Shown here in pieces: positions 16,430 through 24,630 of a stretch of 44,667 bases of DNA. Location of the stretch: contig CALJES010000014.1 of NCBI GenBank assembly GCA_938074205.1, forward strand, positions 1 to 44,667. Reading direction: 5' to 3'. Under the pieces are notes generated by a model. It was given only the letters and a program-made list of their open reading frames with translations. It had not been told where the DNA came from and made no database searches. The stretch's first letter is position 1, and each line of letters starts with the position of its first letter. The stretch comes from an uncultured bacterium (GTDB taxonomy: Bacteria > Armatimonadota > UBA5829). The translations under genes were made by a program, and so were the position numbers.

Positions 16430-17560
16430 ATGTTGAACGGTATATCAGACATAACCAGTCCTCAAATTATTCACTACGGAAAGGGCGCTTTCGCGAGAAT
16501 CTCAGCCGAGACATCACGACTAGGCAACAGAGCCGTAATAGTGACCGGCCGGAGACTTCACAATTCGGATTTGATTCGTCAGTTTATAAATGACCTCGAA
16601 TCCCTAGGCGTAGTCGCTTTCGCCTCCGAACCAGTGATATCCGAACCCACGGTAGACATGGTTGACGAACTGGCAGGCTTCTTGCGGTCGAAGAAAGCCA
16701 ATGTTGTAGTTGCTATCGGGGGCGGAAGCGTGATGGACTGTGCCAAAGCGGCGGCTGTGATGGCGGTTCACGAGGGCACTACTGAGGATTACCAACTCAA
16801 GCGCAGGGAGATCACGAATCCGCCGCTTGCGCAGGTTTTTGCTCCGACCACTGCGGGAACCGGATCGGAGGCGACACGGGTGGCGGTGTTGACCAATTCC
16901 CGTGTCGGCGTTAAGCGCAGCATCTCACATCCCTATATGACCCCGGACGTAGTAATACTAGATCCCGATCTTGCTATCACTTGCCCCAAGTATCTCACCA
17001 CGACGACTGCGATGGACGCGTTTTCTCACGCCATCGAAAGTGCCGTATCGACTAAGGCAAATGCCTATACGCGCCACATTGCTCTAGCCGCGATTGAAAA
17101 ACTGGCCGCCGGACTTCCTCGCTGTCAAACGAATGCCGCAGATATTGACGCACGGCTGGACTGCCTTCTTGGTGCATGCTTCGCCGGACTTGCCATGCAA
17201 CAGGGGATGGGTGCTTCCCACAGCTTAGCTCCTGCTATATGCGTCTTCACCGGCATGCGGCACTCGGAGGCAGTCGCTGTCCTGCTGCCGCACTCGATAA
17301 GGATGAACCTCCAATTCAAGCCATCTGCATATGATGAAGTCAAGCGAGCAATGGGCACGGATGATGTTGGCGGCCGCCTGGAATCTTTGTGCTCAGCGGG
17401 CGGATTCACCTGTAGCCTTTCTCGTTTCGGGGTAAAGGAGTCGGATTGGCCTGTTGTTCGGGAGATAATGTCGCGCTATGCCTCTCACCGCCAAACAAAT
17501 CCGGTTGAGGTAACCGATGACTACGCGAGGGAACTGTTCCTGCGTGCACTCAGCGGTTGA
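16430..17560 (+). CDS. Iron-containing alcohol dehydrogenase
   Basis: A 376-residue group III (Fe-ADH) dehydrogenase, an NAD(P)-dependent enzyme acting on alcohols, aldehydes, lactaldehyde or polyols. The dinucleotide-binding motif GGGSVMDCAKAAA lies near residues 100-112. Metal ligands are expected in TAMDAFSHAIES (about 195-206), GASHSLAP (about 263-270) and RHSEAVAVLLPH (about 279-290). ATG at 16430 has AGGAG at 16417-16421 with an 8-nt spacer, while the GTG at 16424 is too close. It has its own transcription unit, ended by a hairpin at 17586. The about 280-bp gap upstream holds a GATC-rich partial palindrome near 16345-16365 but no convincing -35/-10 pair. The substrate is unknown. Confidence 0.9.
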   Translation: MLNGISDITSPQIIHYGKGAFARISAETSRLGNRAVIVTGRRLHNSDLIRQFINDLESLGVVAFASEPVISEPTVDMVDELAGFLRSKKANVVVAIGGGSVMDCAKAAAVMAVHEGTTEDYQLKRREITNPPLAQVFAPTTAGTGSEATRVAVLTNSRVGVKRSISHPYMTPDVVILDPDLAITCPKYLTTTTAMDAFSHAIESAVSTKANAYTRHIALAAIEKLAAGLPRCQTNAADIDARLDCLLGACFAGLAMQQGMGASHSLAPAICVFTGMRHSEAVAVLLPHSIRMNLQFKPSAYDEVKRAMGTDDVGGRLESLCSAGGFTCSLSRFGVKESDWPVVREIMSRYASHRQTNPVEVTDDYARELFLRALSG

Positions 17561-17585
17561 AGGAATCAAATTAGGCAGAACAAGT

Positions 17586-17623
17586 CGAGGGCGGGAGCTC
17601 TCTTGTAAAGTTTCCCGCCCTCG
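17586..17623. terminator. Bidirectional hairpin between convergent genes
   Basis: CGAGGGCGGGA (17586-17596) pairs perfectly with TCCCGCCCTCG (17613-17623), an 11-bp GC-rich stem with a 16-nt loop. It lies between the stops of the convergent genes at 17560 and 17648. No U run follows on either strand. Stem and loop lengths equal those of the hairpin at 12919. Confidence 0.7.
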
Positions 17624-17647
17624 AAAAGGATGTTCAGCAGTTTTGTT

Positions 17648-18853
17648 CTAGAACTTGAGTACGTTAGAAAGTAGTTGCGCGGATCTGCCTGACCACGCTA
17701 TGTTGAGGCCCAATAACTCAGCGCCGTAGGTCCACTTGCTGCCTGAGTATCCGGCGCGCAGCGCAAACAGCTTGCCCAATCTGAGCTCGCCGCCGAGCCT
17801 CAACTTCGCATTGTCGTCATTGGCTCCGGTGATATTTACTAAGTCGGCTGCGAACAGGAAATTGCGGCCGAGCGCAGCTGCTACGCCGACGCTTATCATA
17901 GGATCGTCCTGGGTGTTCGTGAGACCTCGAACCTTCGGCTTAATAAAGTTGTTGACGACTACGCCGTACTGCCAGATTGAGTCGTTAGGTTTATAAATGA
18001 GGCCGACGTCCGCCTTCATAGTCGTTTTCCGCCCTTCACTTGGCAGTTCTTCGGCTTCGAAATTGAGGTCTGCCAGAACGTTCCCTCCGGATGCCGCCAG
18101 CGAGCCGACCCTAGTTCCCTTCACCTGCCAGCTTTTCCCCTCAGTGGATAGGATCTTAATGTTTGTGCCCAGCCACATCTTGCCGTTGGTGGTGTTAAAT
18201 CCTTTGCCCAAGAGAAGGCTAGGGCCATACACCACATTTGCGTCTACGAATGTTTGGTTCAAGTCATCCAGATAGGCATCAAACGCAGCGTTGGCTGCGG
18301 CGGTGTTTCCCGCGAGAGCGTTTGCGATGGCTGCGTCGAAGTTGGGATTATCGATTATGGTTTGCACGTTAGTCAGGTTGACGTCTTTTGAATCCCTAAA
18401 TAGAAGGGCAGCAGTAGCCCACTTTGCAGCCTCGGGACTGGGCGTTATCAGCGCATTCGCCTGAGCTTCGATCGTCACTCCGGTCGGTCCGGTAAATCCG
18501 GTAACCATGTTGAATGTAAGGCCGGTCCGTTGCTTCGCAAAATCATTTACCAAGCTCAGTGCGTCATCTTCGTCGCCGCCGAGTTTGTCGACGCTGTCCA
18601 GCAGATCGCTAAACGACGCACCAACAGTGTGAAAGTCTAGGCCAGGGAAGATAAATCTAAACTTCGCACCGGCACAAGCCGGGGCGGCAGGATTGAGCAG
18701 AGCCGTGGTGGCCGAATCATCGCCGAGGGCAATGCCGGCGCCTCCCATTGCCATCACACGCGCGGTTGAGCCAAAGTTGATGTCCGACGCGCCTGCCCCC
18801 ATCGGAACAATGGCGATCGCAAACGCAAGCATCAGAATCCTTTTCACATCCAT
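17648..18853 (-). CDS. TraF-like outer-membrane beta-barrel protein
   Basis: A 401-residue exported protein. A signal peptide (MDVKRILMLAFAIAIVPMGAGA, cleaved near residue 22) is followed by FGSTARVMAMGGAGIALGDDSATTALLNPAA, typical of the PF13729 family, which is annotated 'conjugal transfer protein TraF' but is mostly free-standing beta-barrels related to PorV, FadL and UPF0164 proteins. The C-terminal half alternates short amphipathic strands and ends in a Phe (LSNVLKF), as outer-membrane barrels do. No conjugation gene is near, so the TraF name should not be taken as function. AGGAGGG with a short spacer supports ATG at 18853. The gene implies a diderm envelope. Confidence 0.75.
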   Translation of the reverse strand: MDVKRILMLAFAIAIVPMGAGASDINFGSTARVMAMGGAGIALGDDSATTALLNPAAPACAGAKFRFIFPGLDFHTVGASFSDLLDSVDKLGGDEDDALSLVNDFAKQRTGLTFNMVTGFTGPTGVTIEAQANALITPSPEAAKWATAALLFRDSKDVNLTNVQTIIDNPNFDAAIANALAGNTAAANAAFDAYLDDLNQTFVDANVVYGPSLLLGKGFNTTNGKMWLGTNIKILSTEGKSWQVKGTRVGSLAASGGNVLADLNFEAEELPSEGRKTTMKADVGLIYKPNDSIWQYGVVVNNFIKPKVRGLTNTQDDPMISVGVAAALGRNFLFAADLVNITGANDDNAKLRLGGELRLGKLFALRAGYSGSKWTYGAELLGLNIAWSGRSAQLLSNVLKF

Positions 18854-19142
18854 GTTTTCCCTCCTAGCACATTAGTACTTAGCCAAACAGAGCCACTTTG
18901 TCAGTCTGCTTGACATTGCGATTGGCATATTCGGCGAGCCGAAAGAATTCTCCTCCTGTTCTTTAGGATCTTGCGAACACTCGCGGTAATTATCGGCAGC
19001 AGGCGGCAGTGTGCTTAAGGGCTTTTTCAAACGCGGGATTGTTCTAAGCGGTCGATCTGCAGAGCGAACTTGTTTAAATCTGTCGTTCAATTTTTATCTC
19101 GAGGATATAGGCAAAGTGCGGCACGATTTTCATGGAGAGACC

Positions 19143-19736
19143 ATGGTAGCCAAGCTTTTCTTGTATGTGGGATCTTTAATCGTGAGTGGCGGTCTAACGA
19201 CGTCCACTACGATTGTCGAGAGGACGGTACCCGTTTCGCGCCAGGCTGGCGCAGCCTCCACTTTACATTTTTTCTCGGCGGCCGGTCCGCCTGCGACTTC
19301 GGTTCTCCAGCCGGTTGGCACCGCTTGTACCGACGTTGAAAAGAGGTTTGTCAATCTAGTCAACGCGGAACGCAAAAAGCATGGTCTTAAAACTCTTTCT
19401 ATCAACCCCTTGCTCGTGGAAGTAGCACGCGCGCACAGTCGCGAAATGTGGGAGAAGAACTATTTTGACCACATATCCCCTTCGCTCGAGCTTAGAACGC
19501 CCATGGATCGATACCTCAAAAGTCTAGGCCGAACGCCAAGATGGGCGTTGCTTGGCGAAAACTTGTTCTATTGCTCGGTGGCAGACGTCGATCGCGGGCA
19601 TCGATGCCTTATGCAAAGTCCAAAGCACCGCGACAATATTCTGAATCCGGAATATCGTGAGATAGGTATAGGGTGTCTCACAGCGCCGGACGGCCAGTTC
19701 TACGCAACACAGCTCTTCCTCGCACAGATCGATTGA
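19143..19736 (+). CDS. Secreted CAP/SCP-domain protein (YkwD-like)
   Basis: A 197-residue exported protein with a CAP domain, the cysteine-rich secretory protein/antigen 5/PR-1 fold common in bacterial extracellular proteins of unclear activity. A hydrophobic N-terminus (MVAKLFLYVGSLIVSGGLTT) is followed by a linker and the CAP domain at about 65-197. Visible motifs are VNAERKKHGL, VARAHSREM, YFDHISP, LGENLFY, SPKHRDNILNPEYREIGIG and FYATQLF; the His and Glu residues of the CAP cavity are retained. ATG at 19143 is preferred over the upstream in-frame TTG because GGAGAGA lies just before it and it gives a clean signal peptide. The about 290-bp gap upstream, shared with the divergent TraF-like gene, shows no other gene. 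Confidence 0.85.
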   Translation: MVAKLFLYVGSLIVSGGLTTSTTIVERTVPVSRQAGAASTLHFFSAAGPPATSVLQPVGTACTDVEKRFVNLVNAERKKHGLKTLSINPLLVEVARAHSREMWEKNYFDHISPSLELRTPMDRYLKSLGRTPRWALLGENLFYCSVADVDRGHRCLMQSPKHRDNILNPEYREIGIGCLTAPDGQFYATQLFLAQID

Positions 19737-19827
19737 CGCCAACCTAGTAGACGCGCGATAATATCGGCGCGAGAGCAGCCGAGATGGTGTCCTCTCATCC
19801 TTGTTCACTTGTGCTGACAATAGTGTC

Positions 19828-20595
19828 ATGCTTCTAGTTATAGATGTTGGGAATACTACCACCGCGATTGCAGTCTTTGCGGGAGATGAGCTCAGAGGCG
19901 ATTGGCGTCTGAGCACCGACGCTCGGCGCACGGCAGATGAATATGCCGCCCTGCTTTATGTGCTGTTGGGCAAGTCGGATGTGACTTTTGAGGAGATTGC
20001 AGGGGTGGCGATATCTTCTGTCGTTCCATCAGCGATTGATGCACTGGTGCGGTTCGCCGAGAAGCATCTGAAGCTGGATCCATTCGTGATCTCTCCATCC
20101 GTAGATTTCGGCGTGAGAATCCATTATCACCCCGTGACAGACGTTGGGGCGGACCGGATAGCAAACGCTGTGGCGGCACATGCAAAATATGGAGGAAAGG
20201 TCATTGTAGTGGATTTCGGCACTGCGACAACGCTAGATGCAGTTTCGGAGAACGGCGACTATTTGGGCGGAGCAATACTTCCCGGCATCCAGACATCTCT
20301 CAACGCTTTGGTTGCTAAAGCAGCAAGGCTGACCGGCGTGCAGCTTGTCGCGCCTGAGAAGGCAATAGGAACATCCACAACTGCCAGCCTCCAGTCCGGA
20401 ATCATCTTCGGCACTGCCGGTCAGGTGGATGCACTCGTGGAAAAGTTCCAGGCAGAAATGGGCGGCGGCGCCAAGGTAGTCGCGACCGGCGGGCTGGCAG
20501 AGCTAGTTGCGCCCCACAGCCGCACCATAGAACACTGCGACGACCTTCTGACTCTCGAAGGTATTAAGCTGATATACACCAGGGCAAACCGCTGA
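19828..20595 (+). CDS. coaX: Type III pantothenate kinase
   Basis: CoaX phosphorylates pantothenate, the first step of coenzyme A synthesis, and needs a monovalent cation. The 255-residue product has the ASKHA phosphate-binding loop DVGNTTTAIAVF (6-17), the pantothenate-binding GADRIANAVAAH (about 108-119) and VVDFGTATTLDAV (about 128-140), all typical of CoaX. ATG at 19828 gives the standard MLLVIDVGNT start; the upstream in-frame TTG at 19801 adds nothing homologous. No Shine-Dalgarno sequence is seen, so a short-leader mRNA is possible. It is 15 bp upstream of dusB and probably in its operon. Confidence 0.95.
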   Translation: MLLVIDVGNTTTAIAVFAGDELRGDWRLSTDARRTADEYAALLYVLLGKSDVTFEEIAGVAISSVVPSAIDALVRFAEKHLKLDPFVISPSVDFGVRIHYHPVTDVGADRIANAVAAHAKYGGKVIVVDFGTATTLDAVSENGDYLGGAILPGIQTSLNALVAKAARLTGVQLVAPEKAIGTSTTASLQSGIIFGTAGQVDALVEKFQAEMGGGAKVVATGGLAELVAPHSRTIEHCDDLLTLEGIKLIYTRANR

Positions 20596-20610
20596 TTTTA
20601 TCTCAGGTTT

Positions 20611-21621
20611 ATGGGTCTAGTAATTGGCGGAATTTCAATAGATCCTCCACTTGTGTTGGCGCCTATGGCGGGGGTTACCAACCACGCGTTCAGGGTAATG
20701 TGCAAGCGCGCTGGCGGTTGCGGCCTTGTTTCCACGGAGATGTTCTCAGCCTACGCGATCAAATTCCGCGATCCCGGCACTAAAACTATGATCGACTGGA
20801 CAGAAGAGGAACGCCCTGTATGCGCACAGGTGTTCGGAGGAGACCCAGATACGGTTGCCATCGGGGCGAAGGCTCTTCAGGATGCTGGGGCGGATCTCGT
20901 AGACGTTAATATGGGATGTCCAGTGCCGAAGGTGGTAAGAAGCGGATCAGGCGCCGCACTTTTGAAGGATCTGCCAAGAGCGAAGGACATACTCGTCGCT
21001 GCACGCGAGGCCGTCTCGGTACCGCTCACCGTAAAGATGCGCCTGGGCTGGAGACAGGATGAAATGGTCGCAGTGAATCTGGCTCAGATAGCTGAGAAAT
21101 GCGGCGTAGACGCGATAACCGTTCACGGTCGGTACGCTACACAGAGTTATTCAGATAAGGCTGATTGGAGTGCCATTGCTGCAGTGAAGAGAAGTGTCGA
21201 GATACCTGTTATAGCAAACGGAGATATCGCCACGCCTGAAGACGCATTGAGGGCGTTCGAGATAACCGGCTGCGACGGTCTTATGATAGGCCGTGCGGCG
21301 CGAGGAGACCCTTGGATCTTCCGTCGCATCAGCCACTACTTGTCAACTGGTGAAAAGCTGCCCGAGCCAACACCTGTCGAGCGATTGCGCGCGGCCATAG
21401 TCCACGCGGAACTTTTGTGTCGAATCCACGGAGAGCGTCGGGCAGCAAAGGAAATGCGGGGACACCTGGTGCACTACATTAAGGGTGTAATGGGCGCGGC
21501 CTCTCTGAGAAACAGAATAATGAAAACAGAATCGATGGAGGAACTGCTGCAGGTACTACGCGAAGCTTTAGAGTCATTGGATGAATCGGTTGCCGAGCAG
21601 GCATCGGCTGCGAAAGACTGA
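20611..21621 (+). CDS. dusB: tRNA-dihydrouridine synthase DusB-like
   Basis: A 336-residue FMN enzyme reducing uridine to dihydrouridine in the tRNA D-loop. The TIM barrel (about 10-240) starts PLVLAPMAGVTNHAFRVM and holds the catalytic Cys in VNMGCPVPKVV (about 97-107), the FMN-binding Lys in TVKMRLGW, the RNA- and FMN-contacting HGRYATQSYS, and GRAARGDPWIF for FMN phosphate. A helical RNA-binding domain follows (about 250-325). This is the DusB/NifR3 type. It lies between coaX and the next gene with short gaps of 15 and 33 bp, so the three are probably co-transcribed. Confidence 0.94.
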   Translation: MGLVIGGISIDPPLVLAPMAGVTNHAFRVMCKRAGGCGLVSTEMFSAYAIKFRDPGTKTMIDWTEEERPVCAQVFGGDPDTVAIGAKALQDAGADLVDVNMGCPVPKVVRSGSGAALLKDLPRAKDILVAAREAVSVPLTVKMRLGWRQDEMVAVNLAQIAEKCGVDAITVHGRYATQSYSDKADWSAIAAVKRSVEIPVIANGDIATPEDALRAFEITGCDGLMIGRAARGDPWIFRRISHYLSTGEKLPEPTPVERLRAAIVHAELLCRIHGERRAAKEMRGHLVHYIKGVMGAASLRNRIMKTESMEELLQVLREALESLDESVAEQASAAKD

Positions 21622-21654
21622 GAGCAGGCTGCACGCACAGCAGGAACAACGCGG

Positions 21655-22569
21655 ATGAAGAAGGTCGTTAGCGTCAGTTTGGGTTCGTCGAAGCGCGACA
21701 AGACGTCGGTTGCTCGCATATTGGGCGAGGACTTCGAAATATCGCGAATAGGCACGGATGGCGATATGAACCGGTTCGCTCAACTAATAGCTGAACTAGA
21801 CGGCAAGGTCGACGCGATAGGTTTGGGCGGAATCGACAGATATTTGTGGGTGGACAACCGACGCTACACCGTTCGCGACGCCGACCGCTTGGCGCGTATA
21901 GCAAAGGTAACCCCTGTAGTCGATGGAAGCGGAGTGAAGAACACACTGGAGCGCCGTACAATCGAGTACCTCCAGACCGGCGGATTGGTGGATTTCCGCG
22001 AGAAGAATGTGATGGTTGTCTGCGCTGTAGACCGCTTCGGGATGGCACAAGCTGTTTGGAAGCTTGCGAGAAACGTTGTCTACGGAGATCTGATGTTTAA
22101 CCTGCACATACCCATTCCTATGCGTTCTTATAATACCGTCCGCACCCTGGCTTATATGTTTCTCCCTCTCATATGCAGACTTCCATTTCGGTGGCTGTAT
22201 CCCGTTGGCAAGGAACAGGAGAAAACCACTCCCAAATACGAGAGCTACTTTCGCTGGGCGGACGTTATTGCCGGAGATTTTCACATTATCCGGAGATACC
22301 TACCCTCCCCTGATTCGGATGCCCTAAGAGGCAAAATCGTGATTACGAATACTCTTACGTCCGAAGATACTGAGCTGATGTCTCAGAGAGGAGTTGCGAC
22401 GGTTGTCACATCGACACCGCAATATGAAGGAAGGTATTTTGCGACGAACGTCTATGAGGGTGTGCTCATAACCCTTCTAGGCAAGCGCCCCGAAGAAGTT
22501 ACCCATTCAGATTACGAGGAGCTACTGGCTCGAATGAATTGGAAGCCCACCATCACTCAATTGACCTAA
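21655..22569 (+). CDS. 'Quinate 5-dehydrogenase-like' conserved protein, function unverified
   Basis: A 304-residue conserved protein. The start MKKVVSVSLGSSKRDK and the stretches GTDGDM, IGLGGIDRYLW and TPVVDGSGVKNTLERR match a family automatically labelled quinate 5-dehydrogenase in Firmicutes, as I recall it. I see no convincing NAD-binding GxGxxG in the usual place, so the enzymatic label is doubtful. Residues near 135-185 contain hydrophobic stretches, but the protein looks mainly cytosolic. The last third has IVITNTLTSEDTELM and GVATVVTSTPQYEGR, resembling a Rossmann-like strand-turn pattern. It is the third gene of the coaX-dusB group. The true function is open. Confidence 0.65.
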   Translation: MKKVVSVSLGSSKRDKTSVARILGEDFEISRIGTDGDMNRFAQLIAELDGKVDAIGLGGIDRYLWVDNRRYTVRDADRLARIAKVTPVVDGSGVKNTLERRTIEYLQTGGLVDFREKNVMVVCAVDRFGMAQAVWKLARNVVYGDLMFNLHIPIPMRSYNTVRTLAYMFLPLICRLPFRWLYPVGKEQEKTTPKYESYFRWADVIAGDFHIIRRYLPSPDSDALRGKIVITNTLTSEDTELMSQRGVATVVTSTPQYEGRYFATNVYEGVLITLLGKRPEEVTHSDYEELLARMNWKPTITQLT

Positions 22570-22617
22570 ACATCCCATCGACAACACTGACAAACTCCAT
22601 GGCGATCGGTGTCCACA

Positions 22618-24339
22618 TCAACGAGAGTCGGGCTCTATCTTGACTGCGTCTTGGAACTTCGGGCCCTGTTTGCTGCGATCTATCCGATTGCCGCTCTCCA
22701 CGACATCCTTGCTAGACATTACGTAGATAGCGTATTTTCCTGTGTCGGTGGTTGCATCGTCGCAAGCGAGTTCTATCGCGTTTCCTTTTATTGTCAGACC
22801 ATCAACGCCGGCAGCGAATATCGCGGAGTTTATGCATCTAGAAACGGTGTTTCCTTCGATCACTACGTTCTTGTGAACGCCTGGTTTCGGAGGGTAGGAC
22901 ATATTTCGTAGGTAGGCCATAGCGCAAATAGCAGCCGGACCCATCGCGACGCCGTAGTTGCAGTTTTCGAATAAGCAGTCGCGAACGGTTACGTCGCGCG
23001 TGCCGATCGATTCGAAGAAGTGTGTAATCTCCGTGAGTACCATTATTCCGGGGCCGGTGCAGTTGATGAACTTGCACCCCTCTACGATAGCGTCTCTGGT
23101 TTGAACAAGCATTCCTCGTGCGCGGTTGTTTCGCACTATACAGTTCCGTGCTCGCAGCTTGGGCGCTCGGGTGGCGTTTCCAAAAACATCCCCTTCCCGC
23201 AGCTCATCCGGCAGCTTCTCCTCGAACTCCACCCGATGCACATTGCCCTCAGTGGATATTAGCTCTGCCTTGCGAACTTTAACCTTCGCGTAGGGAATAA
23301 GGTCTTCGGCGTGGGATATCTCCATCACATCTCCCGGGTCAGGCAGGTCGACCATTTTCAGGTTGTGCGCCGCAAGGATTGTGTGCTCGTCAACCTTTTG
23401 CTGGAAGGTCAGGTATAGTCCGGACTTGATATTTGCTCCGTCGTCGCCCATCGCTTCAAACTCGCATCCGCTCAAGGTAATCGTACCTTTACAGCCGGAA
23501 AAGTGGGTGGCATCTGCCGTTGCTGACATGGGTTTGCCAGGTTTGGGAACAACTCTGAATCGCTCCAGGGTGACGTTCGTGCAAACTACTCCTATGAATC
23601 CCATACCGGGCACTGTATGCACGGTGACATCGCGAACTGTTACGTTCTCGCATCTGCTGCACACTATTGCGCTTGGTCCATACACCTGGTGCCGGATCAG
23701 CAGCAGTGCTCCTGGCTTGACCTGGGCTTCGTGGTTTAGATGCAGGCGCAGGACTCTTTCGCGCACGAGCTCGGTTTTCTGGACCGAGTAGTATTCTTCC
23801 ATACCCTTTCTTTTGGGGAGCCGAGTGGCAGGGTCGAACTCCATGAACGCGCCTACAGGTTCGCCGCCCCGCACTGTATACTCAGGTTCTATTTCGACGT
23901 CGAAGTGGTTGTCCTCAACGGCTATCACCTTGCCCATCGAATACGAGGGTTTGTCCCAATCGATAGAAAAGTTTTTCAGTATCAAGTCCTTGCATTTGCC
24001 GAACCAGAAAATGCCCGTCAGCCCATGTATTGTGAACTCTGAGCCTTGCCCGTCGATTATTAAACCTGCGGCCTCAGACACAGGGAAAAGCGTCCCTGAA
24101 TTGCTTGGATTGGAGCCAGCGTAGAAATCGTAATTGCCCTTGGGGAATGCAAGTACAGCTGGCGCAGCTTTCTTGCATTCTTCCAGCGCGGCGAGCACAG
24201 CTTTAGTATCATCCTTGCCATCGTTTGGCACCGCGCCAAACTTCGTTACTTCAACCAGTGCCATCCCTGACTCTCCGGCAGCACAACAGATCGTCGCTAG
24301 AATAGCCAATATGAAACCTGCAAGAAACACCATTCTCAT
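22618..24339 (-). CDS. Secreted right-handed beta-helix protein, GH110/pectate-lyase-like
   Basis: A 573-residue exported protein, probably a polysaccharide-active enzyme. A signal peptide (1-20, ending ATICCAAG) precedes a Pectate_lyase_3-type entry strand, EVTKFGAVPNDGKDDT (30-45), then repeated parallel beta-helix turns to the end with recurrent NxTVRDxxV and GNxxxRC patterns. The segment CEFEAMGDDGANIKSGLYL (292-310), preceded by ATADATHFSGC, resembles the conserved acidic region of GH110 alpha-1,3-galactosidases; the paired Asp299-Asp300 could be catalytic. GH110 is a tentative call and a pectin lyase or epimerase is possible. It converges with the quinate-like gene (48-bp gap) and sits downstream of the mtlD operon, but about 290 bp separate it from DUF3866, so it probably has its own promoter. 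Confidence 0.78.
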   Translation of the reverse strand: MRMVFLAGFILAILATICCAAGESGMALVEVTKFGAVPNDGKDDTKAVLAALEECKKAAPAVLAFPKGNYDFYAGSNPSNSGTLFPVSEAAGLIIDGQGSEFTIHGLTGIFWFGKCKDLILKNFSIDWDKPSYSMGKVIAVEDNHFDVEIEPEYTVRGGEPVGAFMEFDPATRLPKRKGMEEYYSVQKTELVRERVLRLHLNHEAQVKPGALLLIRHQVYGPSAIVCSRCENVTVRDVTVHTVPGMGFIGVVCTNVTLERFRVVPKPGKPMSATADATHFSGCKGTITLSGCEFEAMGDDGANIKSGLYLTFQQKVDEHTILAAHNLKMVDLPDPGDVMEISHAEDLIPYAKVKVRKAELISTEGNVHRVEFEEKLPDELREGDVFGNATRAPKLRARNCIVRNNRARGMLVQTRDAIVEGCKFINCTGPGIMVLTEITHFFESIGTRDVTVRDCLFENCNYGVAMGPAAICAMAYLRNMSYPPKPGVHKNVVIEGNTVSRCINSAIFAAGVDGLTIKGNAIELACDDATTDTGKYAIYVMSSKDVVESGNRIDRSKQGPKFQDAVKIEPDSR

Positions 24340-24630
24340 GGGTTCATCCCCCCGCTACTCTACTGTTTAAGTGTCAACAATGCCTTCTGCGACTTATCTG
24401 GAGTCTCATAATTTAGCTGCAGCCGATGCCGTCCCCTTAGTAGTCGCCGTCAGGAACATTCTACGACAATGCAAAGACGTTTGTTTTAGAAAGCTTTCTT
24501 TCTGTCTGTTGAAACGTCGAACGAATTTGTATCACAAGTTGGTGTAGTAGGCAAGACAGCACGCAGGGATACCGCTCTTGCAAATCTCGTTCGGGAAGCG
24601 GCAAAGTATCGGGAGCTCGCACGCGTCGTC

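Noticed and set aside
17648-18853. Evidence for a conjugative element from the TraF name
   Set aside because: The family is mostly free-standing outer-membrane barrels, and no other transfer gene is present.
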